NCBI GenBank assembly: GCA_028819295.1
Contig: JAPPMA010000053.1
Coordinates: 1 to 64,000, forward strand
Reading direction: 5' to 3'
Length of the DNA stretch: 64,000 bases
From: a bacterium
Lineage (GTDB): Bacteria > Actinomycetota > Acidimicrobiia > Acidimicrobiales > Bin134
The notes under the pieces are model-generated. The model was given only the letters and a program-made list of their open reading frames with translations, did no database searches and was not told where the DNA came from. The position numbers and the translations under genes were made by a program. Positions 51,301 through 61,143 of this stretch are shown here, one piece after another; position 1 is the stretch's first letter, and each line of letters starts with the position of its first letter.

Positions 51301-52254
51301 CTAGCTGTTGAGTAGTTGTAGCACCTCGGAGATTTTGACCCGAGCATTGTCCACTGCTTGTCTTATCAAAAACAAAGCATTCTCTGGGACTTCGAGAATT
51401 TCTACCTGATCAACGGCATCCTCAATTTGACTGAAAATATCTCCAGATAGCGAGTTAAGTAGTCCGCTACTTTGAGATTTCAGTTGGGCAAAAGTGGTTG
51501 CATCTGGAGTATTATATCCATTTGCAATTGCAGAGAATGTATCTATCAGCGTATATAATGTTCTTAATATATCTGCCATTTGCTGGATTATCGGCAACAA
51601 AATGTCCCTACCATAAGAACGACCATAAACATCTGTCATGTTCTCTATAATCGATGCATGTATGTGTGCTTCCATAGTCCAAGAACATTCAGCTCCTCCA
51701 CTAAGACAACCATAGATATCAAAAAATGATTGCAAAACCATATCATCTGCAGTGTTATAAACTAGATCACTAAGCTGTACACTTAGATTCCTTGCCTGAG
51801 CTGGAATATTAGTGCTAGATACTTGAGGTGATTCAGGGTCAGGTCCGGCGTTCGGTGCTGCCTGGGAAACCCCGGTGTGAGGGCATCCCCCGGGCACGAT
51901 CTCAGTGTCGACACTGAACCGGCACCGATAGGTGTTGAGCAGCGCTTCTTGGGCTTCGATGAGGGCGTCGCGCACATCGATGTCGCTCTGGGCCGGGTTG
52001 GGCGGCGACGGCGCCGGCTCGGCGAGCGGTCGGGCCGGCTGCCCGTTCTTGCAGCCTCCGGGCACCGCGGCAACATCGACTGAGAACATGCACCGGTACA
52101 CGTTCAACAACGCCTCCTGGGCGGCTATAAGCCGGTCGCGGGCCTCCACCTCTGCGGCGACCGGCACCGTCGCTGCCGCTCCGACGGTGGTGACGCAAAG
52201 CGAGAACACCGCCACCGCAACAGCCGCCGCGAGTGTTCTCCGGGCTGCCCGCAT
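51301..52254 (-). CDS. Secreted two-repeat protein with AT-rich C-terminal half
   Basis: A 317-aa exported protein, family unknown to me. Residues 1-27 are a signal peptide. Two tandem Cys-containing repeats follow: RDRLIAAQEALLNVYRC...VPGGC (about 39-68) and RDALIEAQEALLNTYRC...VPGGC (about 94-124), each with two cysteines that could pair. Residues 150-317 form a different, helical domain with two further cysteines (YGCLSGGAEC). The DNA changes abruptly near 51840: the repeat half is GC-rich with GC-ending codons, whereas the second half is AT-rich with codons such as ata, tta and aat. This looks like a gene fusion in which the C-terminal domain was acquired from a low-GC source. Confidence 0.8.
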   Translation of the reverse strand: MRAARRTLAAAVAVAVFSLCVTTVGAAATVPVAAEVEARDRLIAAQEALLNVYRCMFSVDVAAVPGGCKNGQPARPLAEPAPSPPNPAQSDIDVRDALIEAQEALLNTYRCRFSVDTEIVPGGCPHTGVSQAAPNAGPDPESPQVSSTNIPAQARNLSVQLSDLVYNTADDMVLQSFFDIYGCLSGGAECSWTMEAHIHASIIENMTDVYGRSYGRDILLPIIQQMADILRTLYTLIDTFSAIANGYNTPDATTFAQLKSQSSGLLNSLSGDIFSQIEDAVDQVEILEVPENALFLIRQAVDNARVKISEVLQLLNS

Positions 52255-52393
52255 TCACGACCTCCATCCTGCGCGCTGTTGGTTGGGCTGGGCGAAAACC
52301 ATACAACAAGCACAACCGCTCTGGCTGCGGGGGACCACGGCGATGCCTACGTTGCGTCGGTAGGCCGATGGTCCAGTGGTGATGATGGCTGCG

Positions 52394-52762
52394 TCATGGT
52401 GGTGGTGCCCGGTATTCGAGCAGGGACGATTGGCCGCGCATGTCGATTATGCGCAGGTCGCATTTGTTGCCGTTGGCATCTTCGAGGCGAAGGGTCTCGT
52501 CTCCGATTGTGAAATGGACGGCGCCGGAACTGAGTTTGCCGTTGACGGCGACGTTGGTCGTGTACAGAAATGTCCGACCTTGCTCGTCGAGAATCGGGTT
52601 GAGACGGCCTTCGATGCCGGGGAGGAAGCCGGTTTGGTCCTCGAAGATGGCCGATCCGCCGCCGGTGAGCGGTGCCAGTTCGACCTTCAGCGCACCAGCA
52701 GCGGGGATCCAACCAGTCGAGGCGTGGGCGCCGGGGCCGGCGGCCGCGGTTCCAGCAGTGCT
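52394..52762 (-). pseudogene. Headless C-terminal fragment of an unidentified gene
   Basis: An open frame of 122 codons with strongly GC-biased third positions and sensible composition: ALKVELAPLTGGGSAIFEDQ, FLPGIEGRLNPILDE, TFLYTTNVAVNGKLSSGAVH, CDLRIIDMRGQSSLLEYRAP. No ATG, GTG or TTG lies near its beginning; a TGA precedes it at 52763-52765, inside the broken ATPase gene. I read it as the 3' part of a gene whose beginning was lost when it was joined to the ATPase remnant. The protein family is not recognised. Confidence 0.45.
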
Positions 52763-53662
52763 TCACTGCCTCGGCTACGACGATGTTCTCGAACATCTGG
52801 CCGCGCAGGGGATGGGTCGCAATCTGGCCGGTTTCTTGGATTCCAGGAGGTGGGCGGTTAAACCGACATCGTAGAAGTAGATCTTCGGCGTCTTCACCAG
52901 CCGCTTGCCAATGTTGGCGTGGTACGGCTGAAGCAGAAACACGATGTAGCTGCGTTCTAGCACGGCGAGCCAGTTCCGGATGGTCGTCTGGGACACGCCG
53001 ACATCGTTGCCGAGCGACGTGAGATCCAGCAGACTGCCAACACGGCCAGCGCAAAGGGCTGCGAACTGCCGAAAGGCCGACAGATCGCCGACGCCACCCA
53101 TCCGACGCACGTCGCGTTCGACATAGGTCTCGAAATAGTCGGCAAGAGCCTGGCGGGGTTCGAGTCGCTGATCAACGATGCGCGGGTAAAAGCCTCCGTA
53201 TGCGATGTCGGAGAACGAGGCGCCCCCGTCCGCTCTTCGGCGCTCTTCTAGCGAGAACGGCAGCAGCCGAAGCTGGGCGACGCGGCCGGCGAGTGACTCG
53301 CCGATGGCCTCGTTGAGAGCGAAGTTCTCGCTGCCGCTTAGCACGTACTGGCCGTTGGCGCCGCTGGTGTCGGACGATTCCTTGAGATACGAAAACAGCG
53401 ACGGCACATTCTGCACCTCGTCAATGATCGCAGGCGTGCCGAGGTCGCGCAGGAAACCCCGAGGGTCGTGCTCGGCGCGGTCGCGGACATCAAACGCATC
53501 CAAGCTGATGTAGGAGACCTCTGTACTAGCAAAGACGGCTTTGCACAGCGTCGTCTTGCCTGACTGGCGCGGCCCGGTCACCGACACGAACGGGTACTGT
53601 CGAAACAACTTCGGAAGCAGGTCAGCGATCTCACGCGGGATCACCGCCGAAGGCCAGCTCAT
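52735..53662 (-). pseudogene. DUF4143-type AAA ATPase, frameshifted and truncated
   Basis: From ATG 53662 the frame encodes an ATP-binding protein of the DUF4143 group: Walker A VTGPRQSGKTTL, Walker B TPAIIDEVQNVP, sensor region YVLSGSENFAL and LLPFSLEE, then the DUF4143 part FETYVERDVRRMGG and IYFYDVGLTAHLL. Near 52848 the frame is lost; adding one base restores GIQETGQIATHPLRGQMFEN, the expected continuation. After GRRPR (about 52735) family similarity ends and an unrelated fragment follows, so the C-terminal nuclease-like part (VDLLIE...IKSG) is absent. A one-base sequencing error could explain the frameshift but not the truncation. Confidence 0.75.
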
Positions 53663-53722
53663 TTTCTTGCAATCCGAAACGTAAAGTTCCGAATTGCAGA
53701 ATTTCACCGCATTGGCGAAAGG

Positions 53723-54328
53723 TCAGAGGGCGGCGGCGTAGACGGCATAGAGGGGGTCGCCGGGGGTGCCCAAAGGGATGCACTGCTTGGTCACCGGCTC
53801 GGCCCATCCTTCGGCGGCCTCGAAGTAGCGCTTGACGATCTCTAAGTGGCCGGCGTCGTCGGAGTAGAGCCAGCCCCGGATGGCTTTGGCGGGGAAGCAC
53901 CGATTGGAGAACGTGACCACAAACAGGCCGCCGGGACGCAGCACCCTGGCCACATCGGTGAACACCTCGATTGGCCGGATCAGGTAGTCCACCGAGACAC
54001 AGCAGGTGGCGGCGTCGAAGGATGCGTCGTCGAAGGGCAGCCGGGGGGTGTGGTTGAGGTCGTGTATCAGCCACTCGTGGGCCTGAGGGTTGGCGGCCAA
54101 CTCGGTCTGGTTCATTCCGAGGGCCACAAGACGGGCCGGGGGTTCGGTGAAATGCGAGATCCATGACGACATCAGATCCAGTACTTCTCCGGTGAGGCCC
54201 AGCTCTCGATAGAGGGCGCCGACCGCGGCGATGGCCTGGTCGTCGATGTGGGCGACTAGGCGGGGTGGCGAGTAGAAGACTTGGTCGGGGCTGGGATCAG
54301 CCCGATCAAAGAAGCCCGGTGGAAACAC
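53723..54328 (-). CDS. SAM-dependent methyltransferase-like protein
   Basis: A 201-aa class I methyltransferase-fold protein. The AdoMet region is GEVLDLMSSWISHF, which lacks the usual GxGxG glycines; the acidic loop is DLNHTPRLPFDDASFDAATCC; and VLRPGGLFVVTFSNRCFP is the post-motif III strand. It resembles ubiE/COQ5-type domain proteins with a divergent cofactor loop. The start is GTG at 54328. A near-copy of its last 25 codons persists at 51097-51186. It lies 60 nt upstream of the ATPase relic start, on the same strand. Confidence 0.82.
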   Translation of the reverse strand: MFPPGFFDRADPSPDQVFYSPPRLVAHIDDQAIAAVGALYRELGLTGEVLDLMSSWISHFTEPPARLVALGMNQTELAANPQAHEWLIHDLNHTPRLPFDDASFDAATCCVSVDYLIRPIEVFTDVARVLRPGGLFVVTFSNRCFPAKAIRGWLYSDDAGHLEIVKRYFEAAEGWAEPVTKQCIPLGTPGDPLYAVYAAAL

Positions 54329-54388
54329 TAGGAGTTGATCGTAGACGCCTTGCGCGCGACAGGTGGCGGTGGGGTTTAGCCTGGTCGG

Positions 54389-55603
54389 GTGAGCGGGCTG
54401 GAACCCGAGCTGTTGAAGTGGGTGGAGGAGTGCTGTGGCCAGGCGGTTGCCGATGCCTCCCGCATTCCGGGAGGTGCTTCCCGCCAGGCGTGGGTGGTGA
54501 CGCTGGAAGACGGGGTCCGGCGTTTTTTGCGAATGGACGCAGGAACATCAGCGCTCTCCGCAGTGGGCTACGACCTGGATCGAGAGGCTGGGGTGTATCG
54601 ATGGCTGACCGACAAGCCAGTGCGAGCGGCCGGGTTCTGCGGCATCAGCCCCGACGGGCGGGCGCTGCTGTTGGACTTTGTCGAGGGCGCGCCAGACCCG
54701 CTGGACGATCCCGCATTGGCCAGGGATTTCATGGAGCAGGTCAACGCCCTTCATGCTTTGGCTCCGCCGGACGATCTGGCCCGCGACGACCTGTCCCAAG
54801 GCGAAATGAAATTGTGGACCCGGCTCTATCGGGAGCACTGCCCTGAGCCCGACCCGCTTATCGATTTGGGCTTGCGCCGACTGGCCGAAATGGCGCCTGG
54901 CCCCCCCGAGCGGGTGGTGCTGGTACACGGAGACCTGGGGCCGGGCAACGTGCTCCACGATGGCCGACGGGTGACAGGGCTGTGCGATTGGGAATTGGCC
55001 CACGCGGGCGATCCCATGGAGGATCTGGCCTGGATCACGGTGCGGGCCATGCTCACCCCGTTCGCCGACATCGACACCGCGTTCGGTTGGTACGACGGCC
55101 CGGTTCACGCCGAGCGGGTGCGCTACTGGCAACTGGCCTGCCAGGTTCGCAATCTCATCGGCCTGGGAGTGGCCGGTTCGGCCGGCGGGGATCTGGGCAT
55201 GGGCATGTTGTTCTCCACCCTCCACCGGCGGGTGACCGCGGAGCTGGTATGCGAAGCCCTCGGGGTGGAATGCGAACCGGCGGACATCCCTGAACCGCCC
55301 GACACCGAGTCGAGCGGGGTCTACGCCGCGGTTTTGGACGACCTTCGCACAGTGGTCGTCCCGGCGTTGGACGGATACGCCTCTGCCCGGGCCAAATCTG
55401 TTGCCCGGCTCATCCGATATCTGGACATGGTGGACCGCATCGGTCCGATGTTGGCCGAACAAGACAAGGGCGACCGGGAACGCTTCGATATGGGCGACGA
55501 TGCCGAGGCAGCCTGCTACTGGGTTCGGGCTGCCCAGCGGCAAGAGGCGCTCATGGGCCCGGCAATGGGCCGGCTCGCCGGAACACGGCTGACCCGGTTC
55601 TAG
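54389..55603 (+). CDS. Aminoglycoside phosphotransferase-like kinase (acyl-CoA-linked type)
   Basis: A 404-aa protein-kinase-like-fold phosphotransferase. The Brenner motif VLVHGDLGPGNVLHDG supplies catalytic Asp and Asn, and LCDWELAHAGDPMEDLAW supplies the metal-binding Asp. The N-terminal lobe has PGGASRQAWVV. In actinobacterial catabolic regions such proteins are often annotated as APH-type kinases near acyl-CoA dehydrogenases; the substrate is probably a small alcohol, not an antibiotic. GTG start. Its stop shares a palindromic CTAG with the convergent nuclease gene. Confidence 0.88.
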   Translation: MSGLEPELLKWVEECCGQAVADASRIPGGASRQAWVVTLEDGVRRFLRMDAGTSALSAVGYDLDREAGVYRWLTDKPVRAAGFCGISPDGRALLLDFVEGAPDPLDDPALARDFMEQVNALHALAPPDDLARDDLSQGEMKLWTRLYREHCPEPDPLIDLGLRRLAEMAPGPPERVVLVHGDLGPGNVLHDGRRVTGLCDWELAHAGDPMEDLAWITVRAMLTPFADIDTAFGWYDGPVHAERVRYWQLACQVRNLIGLGVAGSAGGDLGMGMLFSTLHRRVTAELVCEALGVECEPADIPEPPDTESSGVYAAVLDDLRTVVVPALDGYASARAKSVARLIRYLDMVDRIGPMLAEQDKGDRERFDMGDDAEAACYWVRAAQRQEALMGPAMGRLAGTRLTRF

Positions 55604-56511
55604 CCGCCAGCCTTTTCAGCTTGGGCGATCCGTTCGAGGGCAGGCGCATCAGACCGCAGCTTGCCGATTTCTTCTCGATGATGCACTTCAGCGGTGCCTT
55701 CGGGGCACTGGGCCACGAACGGGCACCAGCCGCACAGCGGGCCGACTGAGGCTTCGAACTCCTGGGAGATGCAGCTTTCCATGATGGCCAGCCAGGTTGC
55801 CCTCAGCTCGTCGACCGCCTCAGCGAGGTTCTCTTCGGTGATCTCCACCTCCACGGCCTTTTGGCCCAGATAGAGAAGCTGGGCTTTGGCCGGCTTGCGG
55901 CCCTCCAACTCGGTGAGCGCCGCCGCGTACAACAGCATCTGGGTGGCATAGTTGGCCGAAAACCGCTCCGACGGCGCCTTGCCCGACTTGTAATCGGTGA
56001 CCACCAAGCCGTCGTCGGTTTCATCGACGCGGTCGATGATGCCTCGGAACGGGACTCCATTGATCTCAACCCTCACGTCCTGCTCGGTGGCAGCCACCCG
56101 AACCTTGCCCGGGTCTTCCAACTCCCACAGCCCCTCGATGGCCTTCCAGCCGTTCCACCGGAAATTGCGGCTGGCATTTTCGTCCAGTTCCAGGGACCGG
56201 TAGTCCCGGCTGTTCTCCATGTTGGGCCAGACCTCGCGAGCCAGCTCCTTGGCCCGGTCTACCGTGCGGTTCTCCACCGGCTCCTGCATCAGCTTCTCCA
56301 GCACCATGTGGGCGAAGGTGCCGGTGACCGCGGCCTCGCCCGGCGGGTCGGGCAGGCGGTCGACGTAGCGGAACTTCCAGCGCCGGGCACACTCCCGATA
56401 GGACGAGGCGCTGGAAGGCGACAAGTGTTTGGGAATGTAGCGCTCAGGAATCTCCATGAGCTTGTCGCTGACGGGCTCCTCGGCTCGTTCGACGGATTCT
56501 GTCATGGTCAT
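55600..56511 (-). CDS. RecB/Cas4-family PD-(D/E)XK nuclease with FeS cysteines
   Basis: A 303-aa single-domain nuclease. SPSSASSYRECARRWKFRYV begins the fold with the first cysteine; FRGIIDRVDETDDGLVVTDYKSGK gives the D...DYK catalytic core; YATQMLLYAAAL is the QxxxY helix; and LCGWCPFVAQC supplies the last three cysteines, giving a C...CxxCxxxxxC iron-sulphur set as in Cas4 and AddB. No cas genes or CRISPR array are present, so it is a stand-alone RecB-like nuclease probably linked to repair, next to the topoisomerase genes. Confidence 0.9.
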   Translation of the reverse strand: MTMTESVERAEEPVSDKLMEIPERYIPKHLSPSSASSYRECARRWKFRYVDRLPDPPGEAAVTGTFAHMVLEKLMQEPVENRTVDRAKELAREVWPNMENSRDYRSLELDENASRNFRWNGWKAIEGLWELEDPGKVRVAATEQDVRVEINGVPFRGIIDRVDETDDGLVVTDYKSGKAPSERFSANYATQMLLYAAALTELEGRKPAKAQLLYLGQKAVEVEITEENLAEAVDELRATWLAIMESCISQEFEASVGPLCGWCPFVAQCPEGTAEVHHREEIGKLRSDAPALERIAQAEKAGG

Positions 56512-56540
56512 GTCTGTTTACCCGATTTCTCTTGTGGCGG

Positions 56541-58634
56541 TCAGTAGTCGAGGGCTTCGCGGTCGACCAGCTCGCTGTGGGCGATGAGGAAGTCCTTGCG
56601 GCGGCCCACGTCTGAGCCCATCAGCGTCTCGAACATCTCCTCCGCGACCTGGGCGTCGTCCAGTGTGAGCTGGCGCAGGGTGCGGGTGGCGGGGTCGAGA
56701 GCGCACTCGGCCAGCTCATCGGTGTCCATTTCGCCCAGCCCCTTGAAGCGGGACCACCGGATGTTCTCGGCCTTGCGATTGCCCTTGGACAGCTCAGCGG
56801 TGATCTCGTCTCGCTGGGCGTCGGACCAAGCCCGGTGGGTTTGGTCGCCCACCTTGGCGGTGTACAGCGGGGGCTGGGCGGCGAACACCCGGCCCGCATC
56901 CAGCATGGGGCGCATGAAGCGGTGGATCAGGGTGAGCAGCAGGCAGCGGATGTGGCTGCCGTCCACATCGGCGTCGCACAGGATCACGATGCGCCCGTAC
57001 CGGGCCTTGGCCAAGTCGAAGTCGTCGCCCGAGCCCGCTCCCATGGCCGTGAACAGGGCTTGGGCCTCGGCGTTGTCCAACACCTGCTTCACCGACGACT
57101 TGGCCGCGTTCACCACCTTGCCCCGCAACGGCAAGATGGCCATGTTCTCGGCGTTGCGCCCCGCCTTGGCCGGGCCGGCGGCCGAGTCGCCCTCCACCAG
57201 GATCAGCTCGGACTCCGGCCCGTGAACCCGGCAGTCGGCCAGCTTGTCGGGCATCCCGGTGGAGCCCAGCGAGGCGGCTCGGCGCTTGTTCTCCAGGGTC
57301 TGGCGCGCCGACACTCGGTTGATCACCGCGTCGGCAATCTTGGACTGCAAGGCGTTCACATGGCTCTTGGGCCCGGTCTGGAACCAGCTCTCCAAACCGT
57401 CTTTGAGCACGTTGTAGACGATGGACTGCACCGGCGGCGTGCCGAGCTCCTGCTTGGTCTGGCCTCGGAACTGCGGCTCGGGCAGGGTCACTTTGACCGC
57501 AGCCACCAAGCCCTCCTGCACGTCTTCGCGTTGGGCCCGGTCGTTGCCCTGCTTGGCCAATCGAGCCAGCTTTTTCGATTCGGCCAGCAGGCTGTCGTTC
57601 ACCGCCCTGGTGAGAGCCCGCTCAAAGCCAACCAGATGGGTGCCGCCGTGGGGGGTGGGGATGGTGTTCACGAAGGTCAGCACCTTGGAGTCGTATCCCC
57701 TCACCCAGCGCACGGCGATGTCCACCTGGCACAGCCGGGAGACAACGGACATGGCCCCGTCTACCGGCACCTTCTCTTCAAACTCCCCCTCGCCGGGAAT
57801 GGAGATGACCTCGGTGACGGTCTCTGAAGTCGACAGTTGGCCCACCAGATCGGCCAGTCCGCCGTGGGAGATCAAATCCACCGGCTCGTTGTCGCGGCCC
57901 CGGCGCTTGTCCTCCAGCCTGATCCGCAGGCCGGGCACTAGGAAGCAAGCCTGCTGGGCCCGCTGGCGGATGGTCTCGAAGTCCACCGCCGCGTCGGGAT
58001 CGAACATGTCGATGTCGGGCCAGAAGCGGATGCGGGTGCCGGTCTTGCGGGTGGAGCGGACTCGGCGGAGCTTGTGGCCCTTGGCGAAGCGGTCGCCGTC
58101 GAGCTGCCCCGCCTTCTGCTTCACGAACCAGAGCTGCCAGGTGGCGCCGTCTCGGTCGACCTCTGCTCGCAGCCGGGTGGACAGGGCGTTGACCACCGAT
58201 GCGCCCACCCCGTGCAGCCCGCCAGAGGCCCCGTACACCCCGCCGCCGAACTTGCCGCCGGAGTGCAACTCGGTGAGCACCACCTCCAGCGCCGAAACCT
58301 TCTTGGTGGGATGGGGGTCTATGGGGATGCCCCGCCCGTTGTCGCTGACCTCTATCGAGCCGTCGGCATGCAGGGCCACGTCGATGCGGGTGGCGAATCC
58401 GGCCCCGGCCTCGTCCACCCCGTTGTCGATCAGCTCCCACACCAAGTGCATGAGACCGTCGCTGCCGGTACCCCCGATATACATGCCGGGCCGCTTGCGG
58501 ACTGCTTCCAGACCTTCCAGGGTGACGATGTCGGAGGCGTCGTAGCTGCCGTTGCCGCTTCCGCCGTTCGGGGGCGTGAGCAGATCGGCGTTGCGCCCTG
58601 GCGCACGGGGAGCAGAGCTGGTCTGGGTCACCAT
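56541..58634 (-). CDS. Type IIA topoisomerase subunit B (GyrB/ParE)
   Basis: A 697-aa ATPase subunit. GHKL motifs LVWELIDNGVDEA, VSDNGRGIPIDPHP and ASGGLHGVGASVVNALS are intact; the TOPRIM region has ILVEGDSAAGPAKAGRN and VILCDADVDGSHIR (Glu and DxD); and the C-terminus RFKGLGEMDTDEL is normal. No GyrB-specific large insertion is present. It overlaps the end of the A-subunit gene by 7 nt, so translation is coupled. Whether it acts as gyrase or topoisomerase IV cannot be settled here; no recF, dnaN or dnaA is nearby, which fits a second (ParE-like) copy. Confidence 0.95.
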   Translation of the reverse strand: MVTQTSSAPRAPGRNADLLTPPNGGSGNGSYDASDIVTLEGLEAVRKRPGMYIGGTGSDGLMHLVWELIDNGVDEAGAGFATRIDVALHADGSIEVSDNGRGIPIDPHPTKKVSALEVVLTELHSGGKFGGGVYGASGGLHGVGASVVNALSTRLRAEVDRDGATWQLWFVKQKAGQLDGDRFAKGHKLRRVRSTRKTGTRIRFWPDIDMFDPDAAVDFETIRQRAQQACFLVPGLRIRLEDKRRGRDNEPVDLISHGGLADLVGQLSTSETVTEVISIPGEGEFEEKVPVDGAMSVVSRLCQVDIAVRWVRGYDSKVLTFVNTIPTPHGGTHLVGFERALTRAVNDSLLAESKKLARLAKQGNDRAQREDVQEGLVAAVKVTLPEPQFRGQTKQELGTPPVQSIVYNVLKDGLESWFQTGPKSHVNALQSKIADAVINRVSARQTLENKRRAASLGSTGMPDKLADCRVHGPESELILVEGDSAAGPAKAGRNAENMAILPLRGKVVNAAKSSVKQVLDNAEAQALFTAMGAGSGDDFDLAKARYGRIVILCDADVDGSHIRCLLLTLIHRFMRPMLDAGRVFAAQPPLYTAKVGDQTHRAWSDAQRDEITAELSKGNRKAENIRWSRFKGLGEMDTDELAECALDPATRTLRQLTLDDAQVAEEMFETLMGSDVGRRKDFLIAHSELVDREALDY

Positions 58635-61048
58635 CGGGGCATTCCCACGCTCAGGACCACCGTGTGGTCGCCGTCACCGTTGGCCAGCGGGAACGGAACC
58701 GGTGCCTTGGCCGGCTTGCCGTTGTCGTCCACTTCAGCCAACAGGTCGGCCGGGGGGGCCACAACCGCGGTGACCAGCTTGCCTTCTCCGGTCTGGAGCG
58801 TGCCCAGCCCGCCTCGAGCGGTAGACGGGATGTCGGTCACCGGGGTGATGCCCACCAGCCCGGACCTGTTCACCATGATGACGGCCTCTTCTCCGCTCAC
58901 GCCGTCGGCGGCAATGATCCGGTCGTCGCCCCGCAGCTTCATGCCTACCACCCCCGCGGCCCCCCGCCCCTGCACCGGCACAGGCTCGACCGGGGTCCGC
59001 AGCACCCGGCCTTGGACGCTGACCAGCACCATCTCGGCATCCTCCGGTGCGCAGAACGCGGCCACAACCCTGTCTTTGGGCTTCAGCTTGATCACCTGCT
59101 TGGCGGCCCGGCCCTTGTCGGCGACGGACAGGTCGACCCGCTTGACCGTGCCGGCCTCGGTAACGATCACGAGGGGATCGCCGCCCGGCATTACCAGGGT
59201 CAGCACCGCCTCGCTTCGCATGGTTCCGAACACCTCGGACGACCCGGTTCCGCGGCTGCGGCCGGACACCTCGGGGACGGCCGAAACAGGCGTGGCGATA
59301 ATCCGGCCCCCCGAGGTGACGGCCAGAACATTTTCGCCGGGATCGGCCTCCACCGAGGCGGTGAGCACGTCGTGGCGGCCGAACTGGGACCGGCGCCGCC
59401 CTCCGGCCGCCGCCCGGCCCACGACGCCGGTGGTGGACAGCGTGACCACCCACGGCCCATCGGCTGTGGTCGCCATCTCCGACACCGGAGTGGGCTCATA
59501 GACCGGGGCGTCTTCATGGGACACGATCTCGGTTCGGCGATCCTGCCCAAACCGGTCCGCCAATTCGTCGAGCTCCCTCAACACAATCGTGCGCTGGCGC
59601 TGCTCAGAGCCCAAGAGCTTCTCCAGGTCTTCGATCTGGGCGATGAGCTCGTCTCGCTCGTCGATGATCTTCTGCTTCTCCAAAGCGGTGAGCCGCCGAA
59701 GCTGCATGTCCAAGATGTGGGCGGCCTGAATCTCGGTCAGGTTCAAGGCGTCCTGCAACCGATGGCGGGCCTCGGCGGCATCGTCTGATCCCCGGATGAT
59801 GGCCACCACCTCGTCGATGCTGTCCAGCGCGATCACGAGCCCCTCCAGGATGTGGAGGCGGTCGCGGGCCCGGCCCAAGCGGAAGCGGGTGCGCCGCACC
59901 ACCACGTCGAGGCGGTGGTCGATGTAGTGGCGGCAGAGGTCGTAGAGCCCCACCGTGGTGGGAACCCCGTTCACCAGCACCACGTTGTTGATGGCGAAGG
60001 TCTCCTCCAGCGGGGTGAGCCGGAACAAGTCGTAGTACAGCTTCTCGGGCACCACATGGGGTTCGCACTCGATGAGGATGCGCAGCCCGTGGTGGCGGTC
60101 GGACAGGTTGCGGGCGTCGTGGACGCCGGGCAGCTTGCCGTCGACGATCAGGTCGTTGATGCGCTTGACCACCTTTTCGGGCCCGACCATGTAGGGCAGC
60201 TCGGTTACCTCGATCCCCTTGCGGCTGCGGGTGAGCTTGACCGGCTTCATCTTGGCCTGGATCCGAATCGAGCCCCGTCCGGTGGCGTAGGCCTGGCGCA
60301 ATCCGCCGTCTTCGGAGTCGACCACCCTGCCACCGGTGGGGAAGTCGGGACCGGGCAGCACGTCGAGCAGATCCTCTAGGGCGGGCTTGGGCCGGCGCTT
60401 GGTCATCACCAGCCGGATGGCCTGGGCAACCTCCCGCAGATTGTGGGGCGCCATGTTGGTGGCCATGCCCACCGCGATGCCGGTGGTGCCGTTCACCAGC
60501 AGGTTGGGCAGCCGCCCCGGCAGGCACTCGGGCTCGGTGCTCTCGCCGTCGTAGGTGGGCCGGTGGTCCACGGTGCCCTCGTCGATCTCGGCCAGCATCT
60601 CCATGGCGGCGGCGGCCAGGCGGCACTCGGTGTAGCGGGGGGCGGCCGGGGGGTCGTCGAGGGTGCCGAAGTTGCCGTGGGGGTCGATCAGGGTGATGGG
60701 CCGGGAGAACTCCTGGGCCAGCCGCACGAGGGCGTCGTAGATGGCGGCATCGCCGTGGGGATGGTACTTGCCCATGGTGTCGCCCACCACCCGGGCGCTC
60801 TTGCGGTGGGGCCCGTCGGGGCGGATTCCCATGTTGAGCATGGAGTAGAGGATGCGGCGCTGCACCGGTTTCAGGCCGTCCCGTGCGTCGGGGATGGCCC
60901 GCGAGGTGATCACCGACAGGGAGTAGGCCAGAAACGACTCCGACATCTCCTCGGCCACCGGCACGGGCACGACTTCGCGCGCAAAGTCAACATCCGTGCC
61001 GCGATCTGCCGACACGCTGTCGAGGGACAACTGTGATTGTGGGGACAT
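58628..61048 (-). CDS. Type IIA topoisomerase subunit A (GyrA/ParC)
   Basis: An 806-aa breakage-reunion subunit. Catalytic Tyr139 lies in APRYTECRL; the quinolone-determining region reads [10 protein letters not shown], with Ala101 where E. coli GyrA has Ser83 and Asp105 where it has Asp87. A coiled-coil gate ([20 protein letters not shown]) and a six-bladed C-terminal domain follow. I see no clear GyrA box (QRRGGKG); GGRRRSQFG is only a weak resemblance, so decatenation rather than supercoiling is likely. The A gene precedes and overlaps the B gene, the reverse of the usual gyrB-gyrA order. Confidence 0.94.
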   Translation of the reverse strand: MSPQSQLSLDSVSADRGTDVDFAREVVPVPVAEEMSESFLAYSLSVITSRAIPDARDGLKPVQRRILYSMLNMGIRPDGPHRKSARVVGDTMGKYHPHGDAAIYDALVRLAQEFSRPITLIDPHGNFGTLDDPPAAPRYTECRLAAAAMEMLAEIDEGTVDHRPTYDGESTEPECLPGRLPNLLVNGTTGIAVGMATNMAPHNLREVAQAIRLVMTKRRPKPALEDLLDVLPGPDFPTGGRVVDSEDGGLRQAYATGRGSIRIQAKMKPVKLTRSRKGIEVTELPYMVGPEKVVKRINDLIVDGKLPGVHDARNLSDRHHGLRILIECEPHVVPEKLYYDLFRLTPLEETFAINNVVLVNGVPTTVGLYDLCRHYIDHRLDVVVRRTRFRLGRARDRLHILEGLVIALDSIDEVVAIIRGSDDAAEARHRLQDALNLTEIQAAHILDMQLRRLTALEKQKIIDERDELIAQIEDLEKLLGSEQRQRTIVLRELDELADRFGQDRRTEIVSHEDAPVYEPTPVSEMATTADGPWVVTLSTTGVVGRAAAGGRRRSQFGRHDVLTASVEADPGENVLAVTSGGRIIATPVSAVPEVSGRSRGTGSSEVFGTMRSEAVLTLVMPGGDPLVIVTEAGTVKRVDLSVADKGRAAKQVIKLKPKDRVVAAFCAPEDAEMVLVSVQGRVLRTPVEPVPVQGRGAAGVVGMKLRGDDRIIAADGVSGEEAVIMVNRSGLVGITPVTDIPSTARGGLGTLQTGEGKLVTAVVAPPADLLAEVDDNGKPAKAPVPFPLANGDGDHTVVLSVGMPRW

Positions 61049-61143
61049 GATTCCCTTAGCGGATTCTCGTAGGGGGAAGTTCGGGTTTTACCCCTGATTA
61101 GAAGGTACCCGTCCAGGGTGACAGTTCAGCGGAAATCAGCAGC

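Noticed and set aside
55600-56511. Cas4 of a CRISPR system
   Set aside because: The cysteine layout is Cas4-like, but there are no cas1, cas2 or repeats nearby; the RecB-like stand-alone reading is safer.
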